Of a DNA stretch of 50,186 nt, positions 15,507-26,500 are shown in pieces (the stretch's first letter is position 1; every line of letters begins with the position of its first letter). Where the stretch lies: positions 1 to 50,186 of the IMG/VR virus record IMGVR_UViG_3300032208_000153. One strand, 5' to 3'. Below the pieces are notes generated by a model. It saw only the letters and a program-made list of their open reading frames with translations, was not told the DNA's origin and ran no database searches. Made by a program: the position numbers and the translations under genes. This stretch comes from a virus.

Positions 15507-18500
15507 TTATGCCTTTGTAACGTTGGATACGATTGTAACTGTCACAGTTTGAGTATTTGTGACATCTGATGTCAACGCAATATTTAGTTGCGCTTCTGCG
15601 TTTGCACTAAATGTAATAGTCGGATCAATTAGAGCAACACCAGTTCTGACCTTACCATATTCTGTGTGGAAGACATCAGAACCATCATCGATAATACCAA
15701 ACTCAATAAATTCTTTGTCTCCTGTAGAAGTATTGTGTGCAACAACTGTGGTCTTTGCTCCCTTAGAAATTGTGCTATTGTAGATAATAGTGTTTGCATT
15801 ATCTACAGTTCCTTTAACCAGAGTAAAGGCATCGGAACGAATTAAAGTTTGTGCTAGTTCTAACTCTTTTAGTTCTGCATCAAAAACTTTTACTCCATTA
15901 AATGTTCCTGTTCCAAAACCAATATTGAAATAAACATCACCTTGGTTGTCTAATCTCAATACTGGGTCAATATTTAAACCAGAAGACAAACCAACATCAA
16001 AGAACTGCTTTGTTGAATGTAAGAAAGTTGTATCTGATCTTGTATTGTCTAATGTTGTAGCAGCATTATCAATTGTCAGGAGAGATGCAGTAATTTCAAA
16101 TTCATCTGTAGTTACAGACCTAATAGTATCGATTGAGTAGAAATCTAATCCTGCTGTAGTTAACTGTAAGGTATTGTTGTTATCATTATAGAAGAAGAGG
16201 ATATTTTCATTTGCCCCAGGTGCAGTTTCTGGAATAATGAAAGTATTTTGGTCAACGTCTTTAACACCACCAAGAGAACCCCAGTTCGCTCCATCATATC
16301 CTTCAAACTGACTATCAGTTGAATTAAACCTAATAGCACCTTGTACTTCAATTCCTCTATCTAAAGATGAACCAGCAGGAAGAACAAGTGAAGTAGAAGA
16401 TTGAATTACAGTCTTCTTGCCAGTATTTGGTGCAAAGACAAGATCGCTAACATCTGTAGACACTACATTGTCTGCAAGTCTCAGATCATTGTTGACTCTT
16501 AGTGGCAAGTTACCTAGAGGACCGACTCTGAGTTCTGAGACATCCTCGAATGTTATGGGTGCTACTGCTAGTGAATGCCAACGTAGTGTTGATGTTCCAT
16601 TAATAAAATCATTGCCAGTAGTATCAACTGGTTCAGTACCATCAGAAGCAGTAGTACCTCCAGTGATTACAAGGTATAAATTATTTCTGAATTTTAAATA
16701 TTCTCCTGCAGTTACAGGATTATTGGAAACCCAATTTCTGTAAGTTGGATTTGCAAGGTTTGGAGACTGCAGAGTTTTAGCACTTTCAAAAGAGACATGT
16801 GATTGTAAAACTCGAATAGAATTTACATTATCATTAATAAACCACAGGGTATTATCATTTGCACCAGGGGTTTCTTCTGCTAGAATAGTAGTGTTACCAT
16901 CTAAGTCTCTGACACCACCAAGAGAAGACCATGATGTAGTAGTTGCATTATATCCTTCGTATTGATCTGTATCAGTATTGAATCTAATAGCACCATTCGC
17001 TGCGTCTGATCCAGATGGTCTTTGTGCAGTATTACCTTTTGGTAGAATTAAAGCACTAGATCCAGTAACTTTTAAAAGTCTATTGGAAGCACATTGAATA
17101 TCAATATCATTGACACCAAGTGCATTAATAGTTGCACCTGTAATTCTTAATGCACCGTTAGAATCAAAATAGTTTGTTGTTTTAATGAATCCACTGGTGG
17201 TTAAACTACCATTTGTTCCATCTACAGATAGAGCTGCATTTGCAGCAGAAATAGCAGCAGAGAAGTTTACATTTGGAGAAGTTACTTCTAAATCAGTAGT
17301 TCCATTATCAATCAATGGAACACTCATTGTAGTGTTTACTGTTACATCACTTGCAGTTAGATTTGTGCTTGTGTTGTTAGTAATTGTTGCATTGGTTGTC
17401 TGTAGATTTGTTGTGGTAATTCTTTCCTCAACATTATCAAGTTTAACTGGAGTAGATGTATCAATGCTTGCAACAACAAAAGATGCTCCAGAACCAAATA
17501 CTTTTGGATTGTTTAAATCTACTGTCAGTAAAATTTCGTCGTTATCATAACCACCTTCGTTTGCATGTGTATCAGATGCAGTAGCACAATAATAATACAG
17601 ACTTGGTGTGGCATCTGTTACTTTAATAGTTAAAGAGTTGGTTGTTCTAACAACTCCATCTGTATACTCTACACCTCTAATAGTTAAATCTAACCCAGTT
17701 GCTGTAATTAGAGCACTATTTGAAATGGTAATTGTAGTTCCATTAACAACACTTTCAACCGTAGTATTAGTTGGAATTCCAGAACCTGTATTTACTATAA
17801 TTGCCATTCCTGGTAAGATACCAGCAGAAGAACTTACAGTAACAGTTTTAGAACCTGCGGTGATATCAGCAGTAATATTTTCAATTAAACTTGGACCCCA
17901 AATACCATCTCTAAATGTACTCAATGCAAAAACATGAGATGAGTTAGAACCATCACTCAAATCAAAAGTATACGTATTTCCAGAATATAATGTAATAGAT
18001 GGGTTTGCATCTCCATCTAGTAAATAACGATAACCAGTCTCAACAGTATTTGTTGTATAGTCAGTCGAACCTCCTTCTACTTGGATATCATCTCCAGCAG
18101 TTAGGATCATCCCAGCAACTACAATATAATCAATATTTCCACCAACTTCTTTTACAGTAAGAACATCATAGAAATTAGTTCCGTCGCTAGATGGTGTTAC
18201 TCTATCGGAATCTGTGATAGTTCCTGCAGCAGGTGGTGTTGCAAAATCAATCTTTACTGTTGATTCATTTGTAACAGCAATAGAAATTGGAGAAACTAAA
18301 TCAAATGCATTTACAGTTAAAGTATCAGTTTCTTCATATGATAGTCCAGGATTATCAACAGAGATACTATCAATTTCTCCTAGATTTTGAATCTCAAATT
18401 CAAAAGCAGGTGATCCAATACCAAACGGAGGAGTAAATGTTACATTAGTAACACCAGAAGCAGTTACCTGTGAGTTTAGCGTTACAATATTTCCATTAAC

Positions 18501-20348
18501 TTGAGATACAGTTGTTCCAGCATTAAGTGTTCCACCTCCAGAGTTTACTGTTACTACAGATCCTAGTAAAATGCCAGTCGCATCATCTACTTCAACTTCA
18601 TCTGTAGATCCACTGGAAGTGAAATCAAGTGTTGTAGCACCAGGAGTGGTTGGTGGATCTGATAATGTAATTTGTGTTGGACTATCTACAGAAGCAACTG
18701 TTGTTCCTGGTGTCAAAGCTCCTGTTCCTGAAGGATCTTCAATAATCGACATTCCAGGAATAATATTAGCAGTTGAAGCTAAAGATAACGTTGTTCCTCC
18801 TCCCAGTGTTGCTGCTACTCCTTGTACATTGCCTCTAAAATATGCAGTAGTAGTTACAGCAACAGGGAAAGTTAGAGTTTCGCCAACTTGATATGAATTT
18901 CCTTTTGTATCAAAAACAATATTAATAACACTACTTGGATTTGATGTAATTGTATATACAAATCCAGAACCTCCCTTATTGCCTACATCAGAATCTAATA
19001 CTCCTAAAGTATCTCCAGTTTCATACCCAGATCCTTGTGTAGTGATGTTAACATCACTAATGACACCATTATATGTAAACGTACCTAAGGTATACTGGAA
19101 TCCAGCACCATTTGGTAAATCAGATGAAGATGCTTCTAAAACATCACCTGTTTTATATCCAGATCCCTGTACAACTTGGGTAACAGATGATACTTGACCG
19201 CTAGCATTGGTTTCAATATCTACAATCATTCCATTGCCATACTGACCAATAGATCCTGTGGTTACAGTAATAGCTGCTCCCATGCCATCGTGAGCAGAAC
19301 AGTTGTATTTGATGTTTCCTGTTGGAGCGTCTGGACTAATAATAAAGTCCATAAATGCCCCAGCAGTTCCAGGACTACCAGACTGAACCATTGAATATAA
19401 TAATGGATCCAGTAAATTTCCATCACTCTGTTGGAATACCAACGGATGAGTTGATACAGAAGTGTCACTTAGATCAAATCTGTAAGTATTTCCTCTAATG
19501 AGAGTTAGAGTATCTTGGGTTACTCCATTAATCTGATATACTTCGTTTGGTGGAGGAGTTCCAGGATTTGAAACAGCTGTTAGAGTATATGTTGTAGTTG
19601 GAACGTTGAACAGACTAACGGAGTTAAATTGGAAATCGGTATCATATCCCGATCCAGCTGTAATTGATGCTGCAATAGTAGTATTACCAATAATACTAAT
19701 ATCTGCTCTAGCACCTGCACCACTACCTGTTAGTGTTTGTAGTGGGACATTATTGAAAATATTAAACGTACTATCATATGAAGAACCACCGTCTGTGATA
19801 TCTCCTGCGATTCCTTCTACCTCAAAGTTAATCGCAGTTCCAGATGAACTTCCGCCAACTAATGAAACTCCATTGTAAGTACCAGGAGTATATCCTTCAC
19901 CATCTTCAGTTACTGTTCCTGTAAATTCTGTTACTACAATATTTCCTGTAGCATTTCTACCAGTACCACCAAAAAGAGATACTCCACCATATGAACCAGC
20001 ATCATAATTAGAACCGCCACTAGCGACAAGAAGTCCTCCAGTTGCGATAACATTTTTCTCTAATGCAATATCGATGAAGTTAACAAAGGTGCTTGCTGTT
20101 AGATTTGCTAATTTTTTGCTATTATATACAAATCCAAGAACACCATTTTCTGGTCTATATAAACCCAAGCTTGGTTCATTATCAAATGCCAAAGATGGCA
20201 GTGGTTTTGTACCATCACCAATTTTTAAGTTTCCTGTAGCAAGATCGCTACCACCAGCACTGATGGCAAACAATTGAGATCCAATCTCATTGATCTTTAC
20301 CCTTTGCTGCTCAAAGGTATCGGTTCTGGCGACATTAATTGCTGGCAT
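15507..20348 (-). CDS. Fibre protein with two cupredoxin-like domains (1613 aa)
   Basis: The N-terminus (INVARTDTFEQQRVKINEIG) resembles the start of T4 gp10/gp9-type connector proteins (KINENF/KINSDF), so it may fill the gp9 or gp10 slot. In order: GxGY-type beta modules (about 100-250); a cupredoxin-like domain (about 265-365) with ligands H301, C350, H353 and M356 (YNCSAHDGM); more GxGY modules; and two or three PGM/T-x-V modules (IIPGMSII, LLGSVVTV). A second cupredoxin-like domain (about 770-940; H805, C921, H928) has another such module inserted in it. Duplicated LILPKGNTAQRP.../LVLPAGSSLDR... modules lie near 1096 and 1318. The C-terminal beta domain (KTTVVAHNTSTGDKEFIEFG onward) loosely recalls the C-terminus of T4 gp9. 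It starts 14 bases inside the 72-aa gene, implying translational coupling. Fibre/pin role inferred. Confidence 0.83.
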   Translation of the reverse strand: MPAINVARTDTFEQQRVKINEIGSQLFAISAGGSDLATGNLKIGDGTKPLPSLAFDNEPSLGLYRPENGVLGFVYNSKKLANLTASTFVNFIDIALEKNVIATGGLLVASGGSNYDAGSYGGVSLFGGTGRNATGNIVVTEFTGTVTEDGEGYTPGTYNGVSLVGGSSSGTAINFEVEGIAGDITDGGSSYDSTFNIFNNVPLQTLTGSGAGARADISIIGNTTIAASITAGSGYDTDFQFNSVSLFNVPTTTYTLTAVSNPGTPPPNEVYQINGVTQDTLTLIRGNTYRFDLSDTSVSTHPLVFQQSDGNLLDPLLYSMVQSGSPGTAGAFMDFIISPDAPTGNIKYNCSAHDGMGAAITVTTGSIGQYGNGMIVDIETNASGQVSSVTQVVQGSGYKTGDVLEASSSDLPNGAGFQYTLGTFTYNGVISDVNITTQGSGYETGDTLGVLDSDVGNKGGSGFVYTITSNPSSVINIVFDTKGNSYQVGETLTFPVAVTTTAYFRGNVQGVAATLGGGTTLSLASTANIIPGMSIIEDPSGTGALTPGTTVASVDSPTQITLSDPPTTPGATTLDFTSSGSTDEVEVDDATGILLGSVVTVNSGGGTLNAGTTVSQVNGNIVTLNSQVTASGVTNVTFTPPFGIGSPAFEFEIQNLGEIDSISVDNPGLSYEETDTLTVNAFDLVSPISIAVTNESTVKIDFATPPAAGTITDSDRVTPSSDGTNFYDVLTVKEVGGNIDYIVVAGMILTAGDDIQVEGGSTDYTTNTVETGYRYLLDGDANPSITLYSGNTYTFDLSDGSNSSHVFALSTFRDGIWGPSLIENITADITAGSKTVTVSSSAGILPGMAIIVNTGSGIPTNTTVESVVNGTTITISNSALITATGLDLTIRGVEYTDGVVRTTNSLTIKVTDATPSLYYYCATASDTHANEGGYDNDEILLTVDLNNPKVFGSGASFVVASIDTSTPVKLDNVEERITTTNLQTTNATITNNTSTNLTASDVTVNTTMSVPLIDNGTTDLEVTSPNVNFSAAISAANAALSVDGTNGSLTTSGFIKTTNYFDSNGALRITGATINALGVNDIDIQCASNRLLKVTGSSALILPKGNTAQRPSGSDAANGAIRFNTDTDQYEGYNATTTSWSSLGGVRDLDGNTTILAEETPGANDNTLWFINDNVNSIRVLQSHVSFESAKTLQSPNLANPTYRNWVSNNPVTAGEYLKFRNNLYLVITGGTTASDGTEPVDTTGNDFINGTSTLRWHSLAVAPITFEDVSELRVGPLGNLPLRVNNDLRLADNVVSTDVSDLVFAPNTGKKTVIQSSTSLVLPAGSSLDRGIEVQGAIRFNSTDSQFEGYDGANWGSLGGVKDVDQNTFIIPETAPGANENILFFYNDNNNTLQLTTAGLDFYSIDTIRSVTTDEFEITASLLTIDNAATTLDNTRSDTTFLHSTKQFFDVGLSSGLNIDPVLRLDNQGDVYFNIGFGTGTFNGVKVFDAELKELELAQTLIRSDAFTLVKGTVDNANTIIYNSTISKGAKTTVVAHNTSTGDKEFIEFGIIDDGSDVFHTEYGKVRTGVALIDPTITFSANAEAQLNIALTSDVTNTQTVTVTIVSNVTKA
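17529..18041 (-). other. Second cupredoxin-like domain, with a nested module
   Basis: Residues about 770-940 of the 1613-aa protein. Strands SGNTYTFDLSDGSNSSHVF and LYYYCATASDTHANEGG frame the fold (H805, C921, H928). The Cys-to-His loop is longer than in the first copy and has no Met. Between the strands sits an ILPGMAIIVNTGSG-type module of about 65 residues that occurs elsewhere in the same protein. Confidence 0.5.
19254..19556 (-). other. Cupredoxin-like domain with a complete copper ligand set
   Basis: Residues about 265-365 of the 1613-aa protein. LTLIRGNTYRFDLSD and STHPLVFQQSDG are followed by YNCSAHDGMGAAITV. H301, C350, H353 and M356 fit the type-1 copper pattern, with C-x2-H-x2-M spacing as in amicyanin. 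Confidence 0.6.
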
Positions 20349-20553
20349 TTTTGATTAACTCTCGCAGTAAGGCTTTGATTTCAGATACTTCATCCTTCAA
20401 GTTATTTATGTCATCAACTACAGTCTCGATACGAGACATCTTACGCCTAGCCTCTACATGCTTGAGAAATTCACTTCTATTTGTGTTAACAATCGCACCA
20501 GTTCTAGGATCACGAAGTAGTGAATCGTGATCCTTTACTTTAATATAATCCAT
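20335..20553 (-). CDS. Small coiled-coil structural protein (72 aa)
   Basis: A 72-aa protein with an N-terminal motif (MDYIKVKDHDSLLRDPRTGA, then IVNTNRSEF) that I associate with small proteins beside tail genes in many T4-like marine phages. This is followed by a coiled coil from about residue 40 (IETVVDDINNLKDEVSEIKA). It starts one base inside the stop of the 2748-aa gene (TGATG) and overlaps the 1613-aa gene by 14 bases, so it is embedded in a translationally coupled three-gene unit. This suggests a scaffolding, trimerising or connector role between the two large fibre proteins. The function is not established. Confidence 0.82.
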   Translation of the reverse strand: MDYIKVKDHDSLLRDPRTGAIVNTNRSEFLKHVEARRKMSRIETVVDDINNLKDEVSEIKALLRELIKNASN

Positions 20554-23500
20554 CAGTAAGAAGCAACTGCTCTCATGTCTTGGATCTTAGGAACGTAAGC
20601 AGGATTATCGGACTTCATAACAATCTTAATACCAAAGGAAGAGAATTCAGGTAGATCTGATACACTGTATTCTAGTTCTTGATAAGAGGTCTGCTTCTCT
20701 GTAATACTTGAAATAGTATTCTCTGCAGAAGCAACAATGTCAAAGTCAGGTAGACCTGTTCCATTGAAGAACTGATACTCAATAACATCGAAAGATTCTT
20801 GACTGGAAGACTCTTTATATCTAAAGAGAACCTGAATATCAGAAACATCTTTGATGTTTGCAGTCAACTTGACGTTAATTGAAGTTCCAGGATTGCCAAT
20901 GGAGATTTCTTTTGTTACATACTTAGCAACAGAAGAACTATTGACAAACCTATTTTCTGGTGCATAGTCAATACCATCGGTATATTCGATTTCTTTGACT
21001 TCCCAATATGCAGACTCATCTGCTTCCTGACCTGTGTAAGAAAGAATATCACCAACACGGAAGATATCTTCTACACTTTCTCCACTTCTTGCTACACTTG
21101 GTTCTACTACTGAAGCTTCTGCAAGTGTTTGATCGAATGTAGTTGAACCAAATGGTTTCTTATCATTCTTAACTGTAATTTCTTGACTATTAATATCGAA
21201 GAAGGTTACCTTACCTTCGATCTTAGCAGTGAAGATTCCAGTGAATCCAACATTTCTTGCAGTAACAGTAGCACCAACAGTAGGAATTACAGGACCAGCT
21301 GTACCACCAAATGTTACTTTAACTGGATCTGAAGTTACTGTTGGGTTTCCAGCAATGCCAGAGATAGACAACTGATCATTCTTGGAGAATGGATTGATAG
21401 TAGAGACTCTTACGTAAATAATTGTATCACCACCTACTTCAACAACCCTAGCAATAGTTCCTTTTGCTTGAGAACCATTTAGTCCAGCAACAGTAGAACC
21501 AATTGCTTCAATACTGACTTCTTGATTGGAAAGAATAGTCTGTCCATTCAAGTTGCCTAAGACGAAGGAATAAACTTCCTTGAGTTTAAGCAGTGCATCT
21601 CTTCTTCCATATCTATCCTCTTTACCAGATGCGTTTTCAATTCTATTACTAGAAGTGATTACACTTGCAGAAGAAAGATCAATGGCAGGTGATAGGTATG
21701 TAATATCAGAATTGAAATCAATTTTATATTCAATAGAACGATCAATATTATTCATAACCTGATTGATTCTTGAAGCAAGAACTTTCTGGTTTGTGAAGTA
21801 TTGAATTTCATTCAAGAATGTCTTTTCATATACTGTTTGAGAATATGAAACATAGTTTTCTGTATCAGAATCAACAGGAATAATATTGGTTGTCTTTACA
21901 GATGATGTGACTGTGGTATCACTGAAGGACAAGTAATTGACTTGTGGGAATAGTCTTTCAAACTTTCTGTTATATGCTGCTAGGACAACACCACCGCCAC
22001 CTTTTACACTATTGGAAGCAGTTGTATCGTTAGTAATGTTATATGAATCAATACCAGCATTGGTGACTCTGAAGAGTTTTGTGTTAAGTTGTGTGCTAGA
22101 AACACCACCTACACCATCAGCACCACTGTAGAATACATACGATTTTCCACCGTCTTCAAAACCATGGTTCTTATGGTAAACCTTAACAACTTTGTTGTTG
22201 AGTTTAAACAGAGGAGAAGTTGCATTCTGATCTGAGACTCCACTAGTCTCATATGGATTCAGTTTAAGATATTCGTAACCAGGATTCTCGGTAGAGAGCT
22301 TCAATGTAGCACCTCTAGTTGTATCGAATTCTGCACGATTCAATTTAAATTTAATATCTTCAAATAGATCTTCTGTCCAGTTATCAGTATTTTGTGCTTT
22401 GTAAACAGACCCAAGGAGAGGTTGTGTTGTTACAGGAGAACTAGTAACAATCTCTGTTTCTCCAAGTCTAGAAGACCAAAGCATATATTCAGTAGAATCT
22501 GTTTCAATCACTAATGCATACTGAGATCCATTCTGTAAGTAAACAGGATTTTTGAATTTAAACTTGGTGGGAATAGTAGAGTTGGTAGTTCCATCTGTAT
22601 CAACAGCAACACCCATTCTAACTGCAGGATTATCAATTGTAATCTTTGCAGTAACTACTCCACCGCCATTGCCACTTCCAACACCCTTGATAACGATTGC
22701 TGGAGGTGCAGTGTATCCAGATCCACCAAGGGATACTGAAGCATCGTAAATTTTTCCTTCTGAAATCTTAACAGCACCGCTTGCCTGACTTCCTCCTGCA
22801 AGTTGTGGACTTTCAAAAGTCAAGAATGCGGAGTCGTAACTTTGACCTGTTGCTTCAACAATTAGATCAGTAACTCTTCCCGAATCTTTAGCAATCGTAA
22901 GACCTAGGTTGGTGTTATTCTTGTTATTGAATTCTGTGATTGAATCAATAATCAAGTTCTCGTTTTGGATGAATTCTCTGCCATTGTGGTTAGAGAGAAC
23001 CAAGGTGTAAACTTGATCACTGGAAACAATTACCTTACCATCAGCAGAAGCAGTCACCTCAATATTAGTTGAATCGAGAACTTTAAGTAGTGGTCCGCTA
23101 CATGCAGACTGAGAACCAACAATATTCTCTCCAACTGTTAGAGTTGTTGTGCCATTAGAATATGCACGAATCAAGGTATTTGGAGACAGTGTTGCTTCTG
23201 CTCCAGGAATAATGTGTTTTGCTGGTTTATCAATCTCGGTATTTGTTAGATATACTCTGATAGGAATATTGGTGCTCTTCTTATTAAAGTAAAGTTCGGC
23301 ACTGGTTACAAACAAACCACCTTCAAAAGATTCAATACTAAAAGTTTGTGCAAGTGGATTGGGTTTGATTTCAACATCAGTTACACTGTCAATCTTCTGT
23401 ACACCTTCATTTGCTTTAAAGTAAGCAGGTCCAGTGGAATTGATAGTTGGTGGGTTTTGTGGTAGTTTGCCAAGTGCATAATACTTAAGATCTGCATATG

Positions 23501-26500
23501 AATCTACAGTATCTTTGGCGTCATTGGTACGACTTGAGGTGAACCTAATAGTCTTGATACCTGTTACGATTCTCAATTCTGGTTGTGTTGCATCATAAGA
23601 TACGGTATCGATATTACCAGTCCATGTTGCATTCTCTACAGGAGGAACACCACCAGGAATAATGATGATGCCACTAGCATTACCATTTTCGTCTGTTGTG
23701 ATTGGTGCATTGAATCCAATTGAGGAATTGCCAGCAATACCAGTAAATCTGCTATCAGGACATGTCCATCTAGAGATGTCATTTCCTTCTAAGAAAGGAT
23801 ATAATGTAGTCAATGGTTTTAATCTTTGTACAGTAAACTTGACTGCAGTGGATCTAGCATAGAACTTCAGAGAAGTAGCAACTGTTCCTTTCTGGTCAGA
23901 ATCTGTAGCAATACCTTTACCAATTTCATTGTTATCTGGACTTACATTAGAGCTACTTGCAACTGATGCTCTGGTTACTTTTTCGATAGAACTATCTGTG
24001 TTAGTCTTACCAAAAGATGCAATGCTTCCAAAGGTTCCTTTTGATCCAATCCAGTTAATTACAAATGAATTGAAGATACTAGAGAAACTCTCGGTAGTAT
24101 CATCTTTAGAGATGAAGATAGAGTATAGACCAGTGTTGTTATCAACAATTACTGGTTCTACTTCTTGATCATACCAAGAATCAATTTGTGGATCTAAGTG
24201 TCCTTCACCAACATATTGTAGTGCAACAAATGGATTTGGATTGATAGTCTTTGTAGCAAAACTATTTCCAAGAACTTCAAGTTCTGTGTATGGTAGAGTT
24301 ACTAGATCTCCTGTTCTGACATAACCATCTACAAATCTTTGGTCTGTAGTAGTATTAATTTCTTCTAGTCTGAAAGAATCTTCTTTATTGGGAGATCTCA
24401 ATACAGACTGTTGTGTATCAATAGCACACTTGTAGTCCTCGGAAGAAATTTCACCAATACCATGAGTTTCAAAATTGTCAACAACAAATCCTGTCTTGAA
24501 TCTATCAAATCCAATAGTGTCACGGATCTGCATGTTCAGAGCTTGTTGCTCAAGAACACTAAGAGTGGTATAATACTCAAGACGCTCAATGCGCTTCTCA
24601 AGTTTACCAATATCCTTCATCGTATATCTACGATTGTCAACAGGAAGAATTCTTACATCCTTGCTGTTTTTCGTAAATGCTGGTACATAGAAATAGTATA
24701 GTGGGATAGCGTCATCAATTAACTCGGGTTTGGTTGGGTTCTGTGAGGAGTTACCTTCCTTGAGTACAAACTGTCCTCTCTTCGTCAAGAACACACCATC
24801 AATTCTATTCAAGAATTCTGTTTGGGTAAACTTGAATGTAAATTCAAGGTTCTTATCTGGAGCAGGAACAACAGATGCAACACCACCCTCACCAATAAAG
24901 TTTCTGAGGATTGCTTCTCTTGAAGATTGATCTTGGAATCCTGTTACGAATGAAGAAGAATCTACCTTTGGTCTGAAGTCAAATACATTCTTGAGTGAAA
25001 GAATGCCATGGACTGCAGAGTTAAAGGTTGGGATTTCTTCTAGAGTTACACCTGCTTCGTGGAGGTAACTATCTACGGTACAGAAGTCTCCTTGTGAGTG
25101 TTCAAAATAATCAAACGCAACTACAAGTTGACCTACTGGAGCTTCAAATCCTGGTTTTAGAACAATGCGTGATACATCATAGAATGTATCTCTTTGTCCA
25201 TCATCAAAAGTGAATCTCTCGGTAACATCAACACCAGAGACTAGGTTACCAGCACTATCGATTGTTGGTGGAGAAGAAGAAGTACCTTCGTAGATGTACT
25301 TAAGTTTGAATACATCAGAATACGTAGATACATTAGTTGCTTCTGTATCGAAGTTTTCTCCTCTCAGTGGTACGATTCTGTCACCAGCAGACTTGATAAG
25401 AATTCTTCTGTTTCTTACTACGGACTTAATCCTAGGTCTTGCTTTGCTTAGTTCTAAGGTAGCACTTAATTTGAGTGTTGGGAATGGTTCTTGTGAAGTT
25501 CCGAAAAACTCTTGTGGTAGATTTACCTTAATACTGCCAGCATTAAGTCCACTAGCAGCATCTGTTGTGCTTTCATTAATAATGTTTGCTTCTGTCAAAT
25601 AGATGACATCACCAGTTGCAACTTTTGTTGATGATCCTGGATTCAGGACAGTCATTACAAAGTTTTCTGGACTAAATCTGGCGAATCTTTGAGTACCAAA
25701 TGGCAATTGTGCAGTGAAAGTAATGTTACCACCACTAGATGCTGCCTCTGTAATGAAATCTTTTCTGTAGAAATAAGAGATCTTAGAGTCTTCGTTGCTT
25801 TGTGAAATGCTAGCAACTTGATTACCACCAGTTGGGTATAAGAGAGATCCCTTAGAAGAGTTTTCAATATTGCATTCTACTTTGACAACACTTCCGTTGA
25901 CAACATCTGCTGCTAGTGCAGTGTCTAGATAGACTCTAGACTTAAGGGTTCCTTCTGGTTTAGTAGCATATGCTACCATTACTTTTTCTGCAGCACCAGC
26001 AGAATCGGTAAATTGGATGTAATCACCTTGCTTCAGGAATACTGTAGTATCTCCATTAAATCCATTACACTCCAGGAATCTAGATCCTGCACCACCAGTG
26101 AAAGTAAAGTCAGTTACTGGGATGAGTTTTGCATATGGAGACTTGGATGCTTCTAGGTCAGCAGTGAACAAGTTGTTGCCACCAGATCCATAAGCACATC
26201 CAAATGATTTGACATCGTTTGGTGTATAAGTCTGAACTGTATTTCTAAACAGGACAGCATCAATCTTTGCGGATGTAGTAATAGTTCCCGAAGAAGGAGC
26301 ATCGACAGTTACTACAGGTGGTTGTGAATATGTCTGACCAAATACGCCTCTGTTTAAAATGTCAATACCAAATACATTTCCGTCAATATTTCCAAAGACA
26401 TTAACTTTTGATGTATCAAATGATACTCCATTGATGGAGATACCTGCAGTTCCAGCAGTTCCATTGGTACTTACTTCATAACCGCCACTACCTCTATTCT

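Noticed and set aside
20402-20409. CATAAATA inside the 72-aa gene as a late promoter for the 1613-aa gene
   Set aside because: It lies within coding sequence, has an atypical first base, and the downstream gene already appears translationally coupled. It may be chance in AT-rich DNA.
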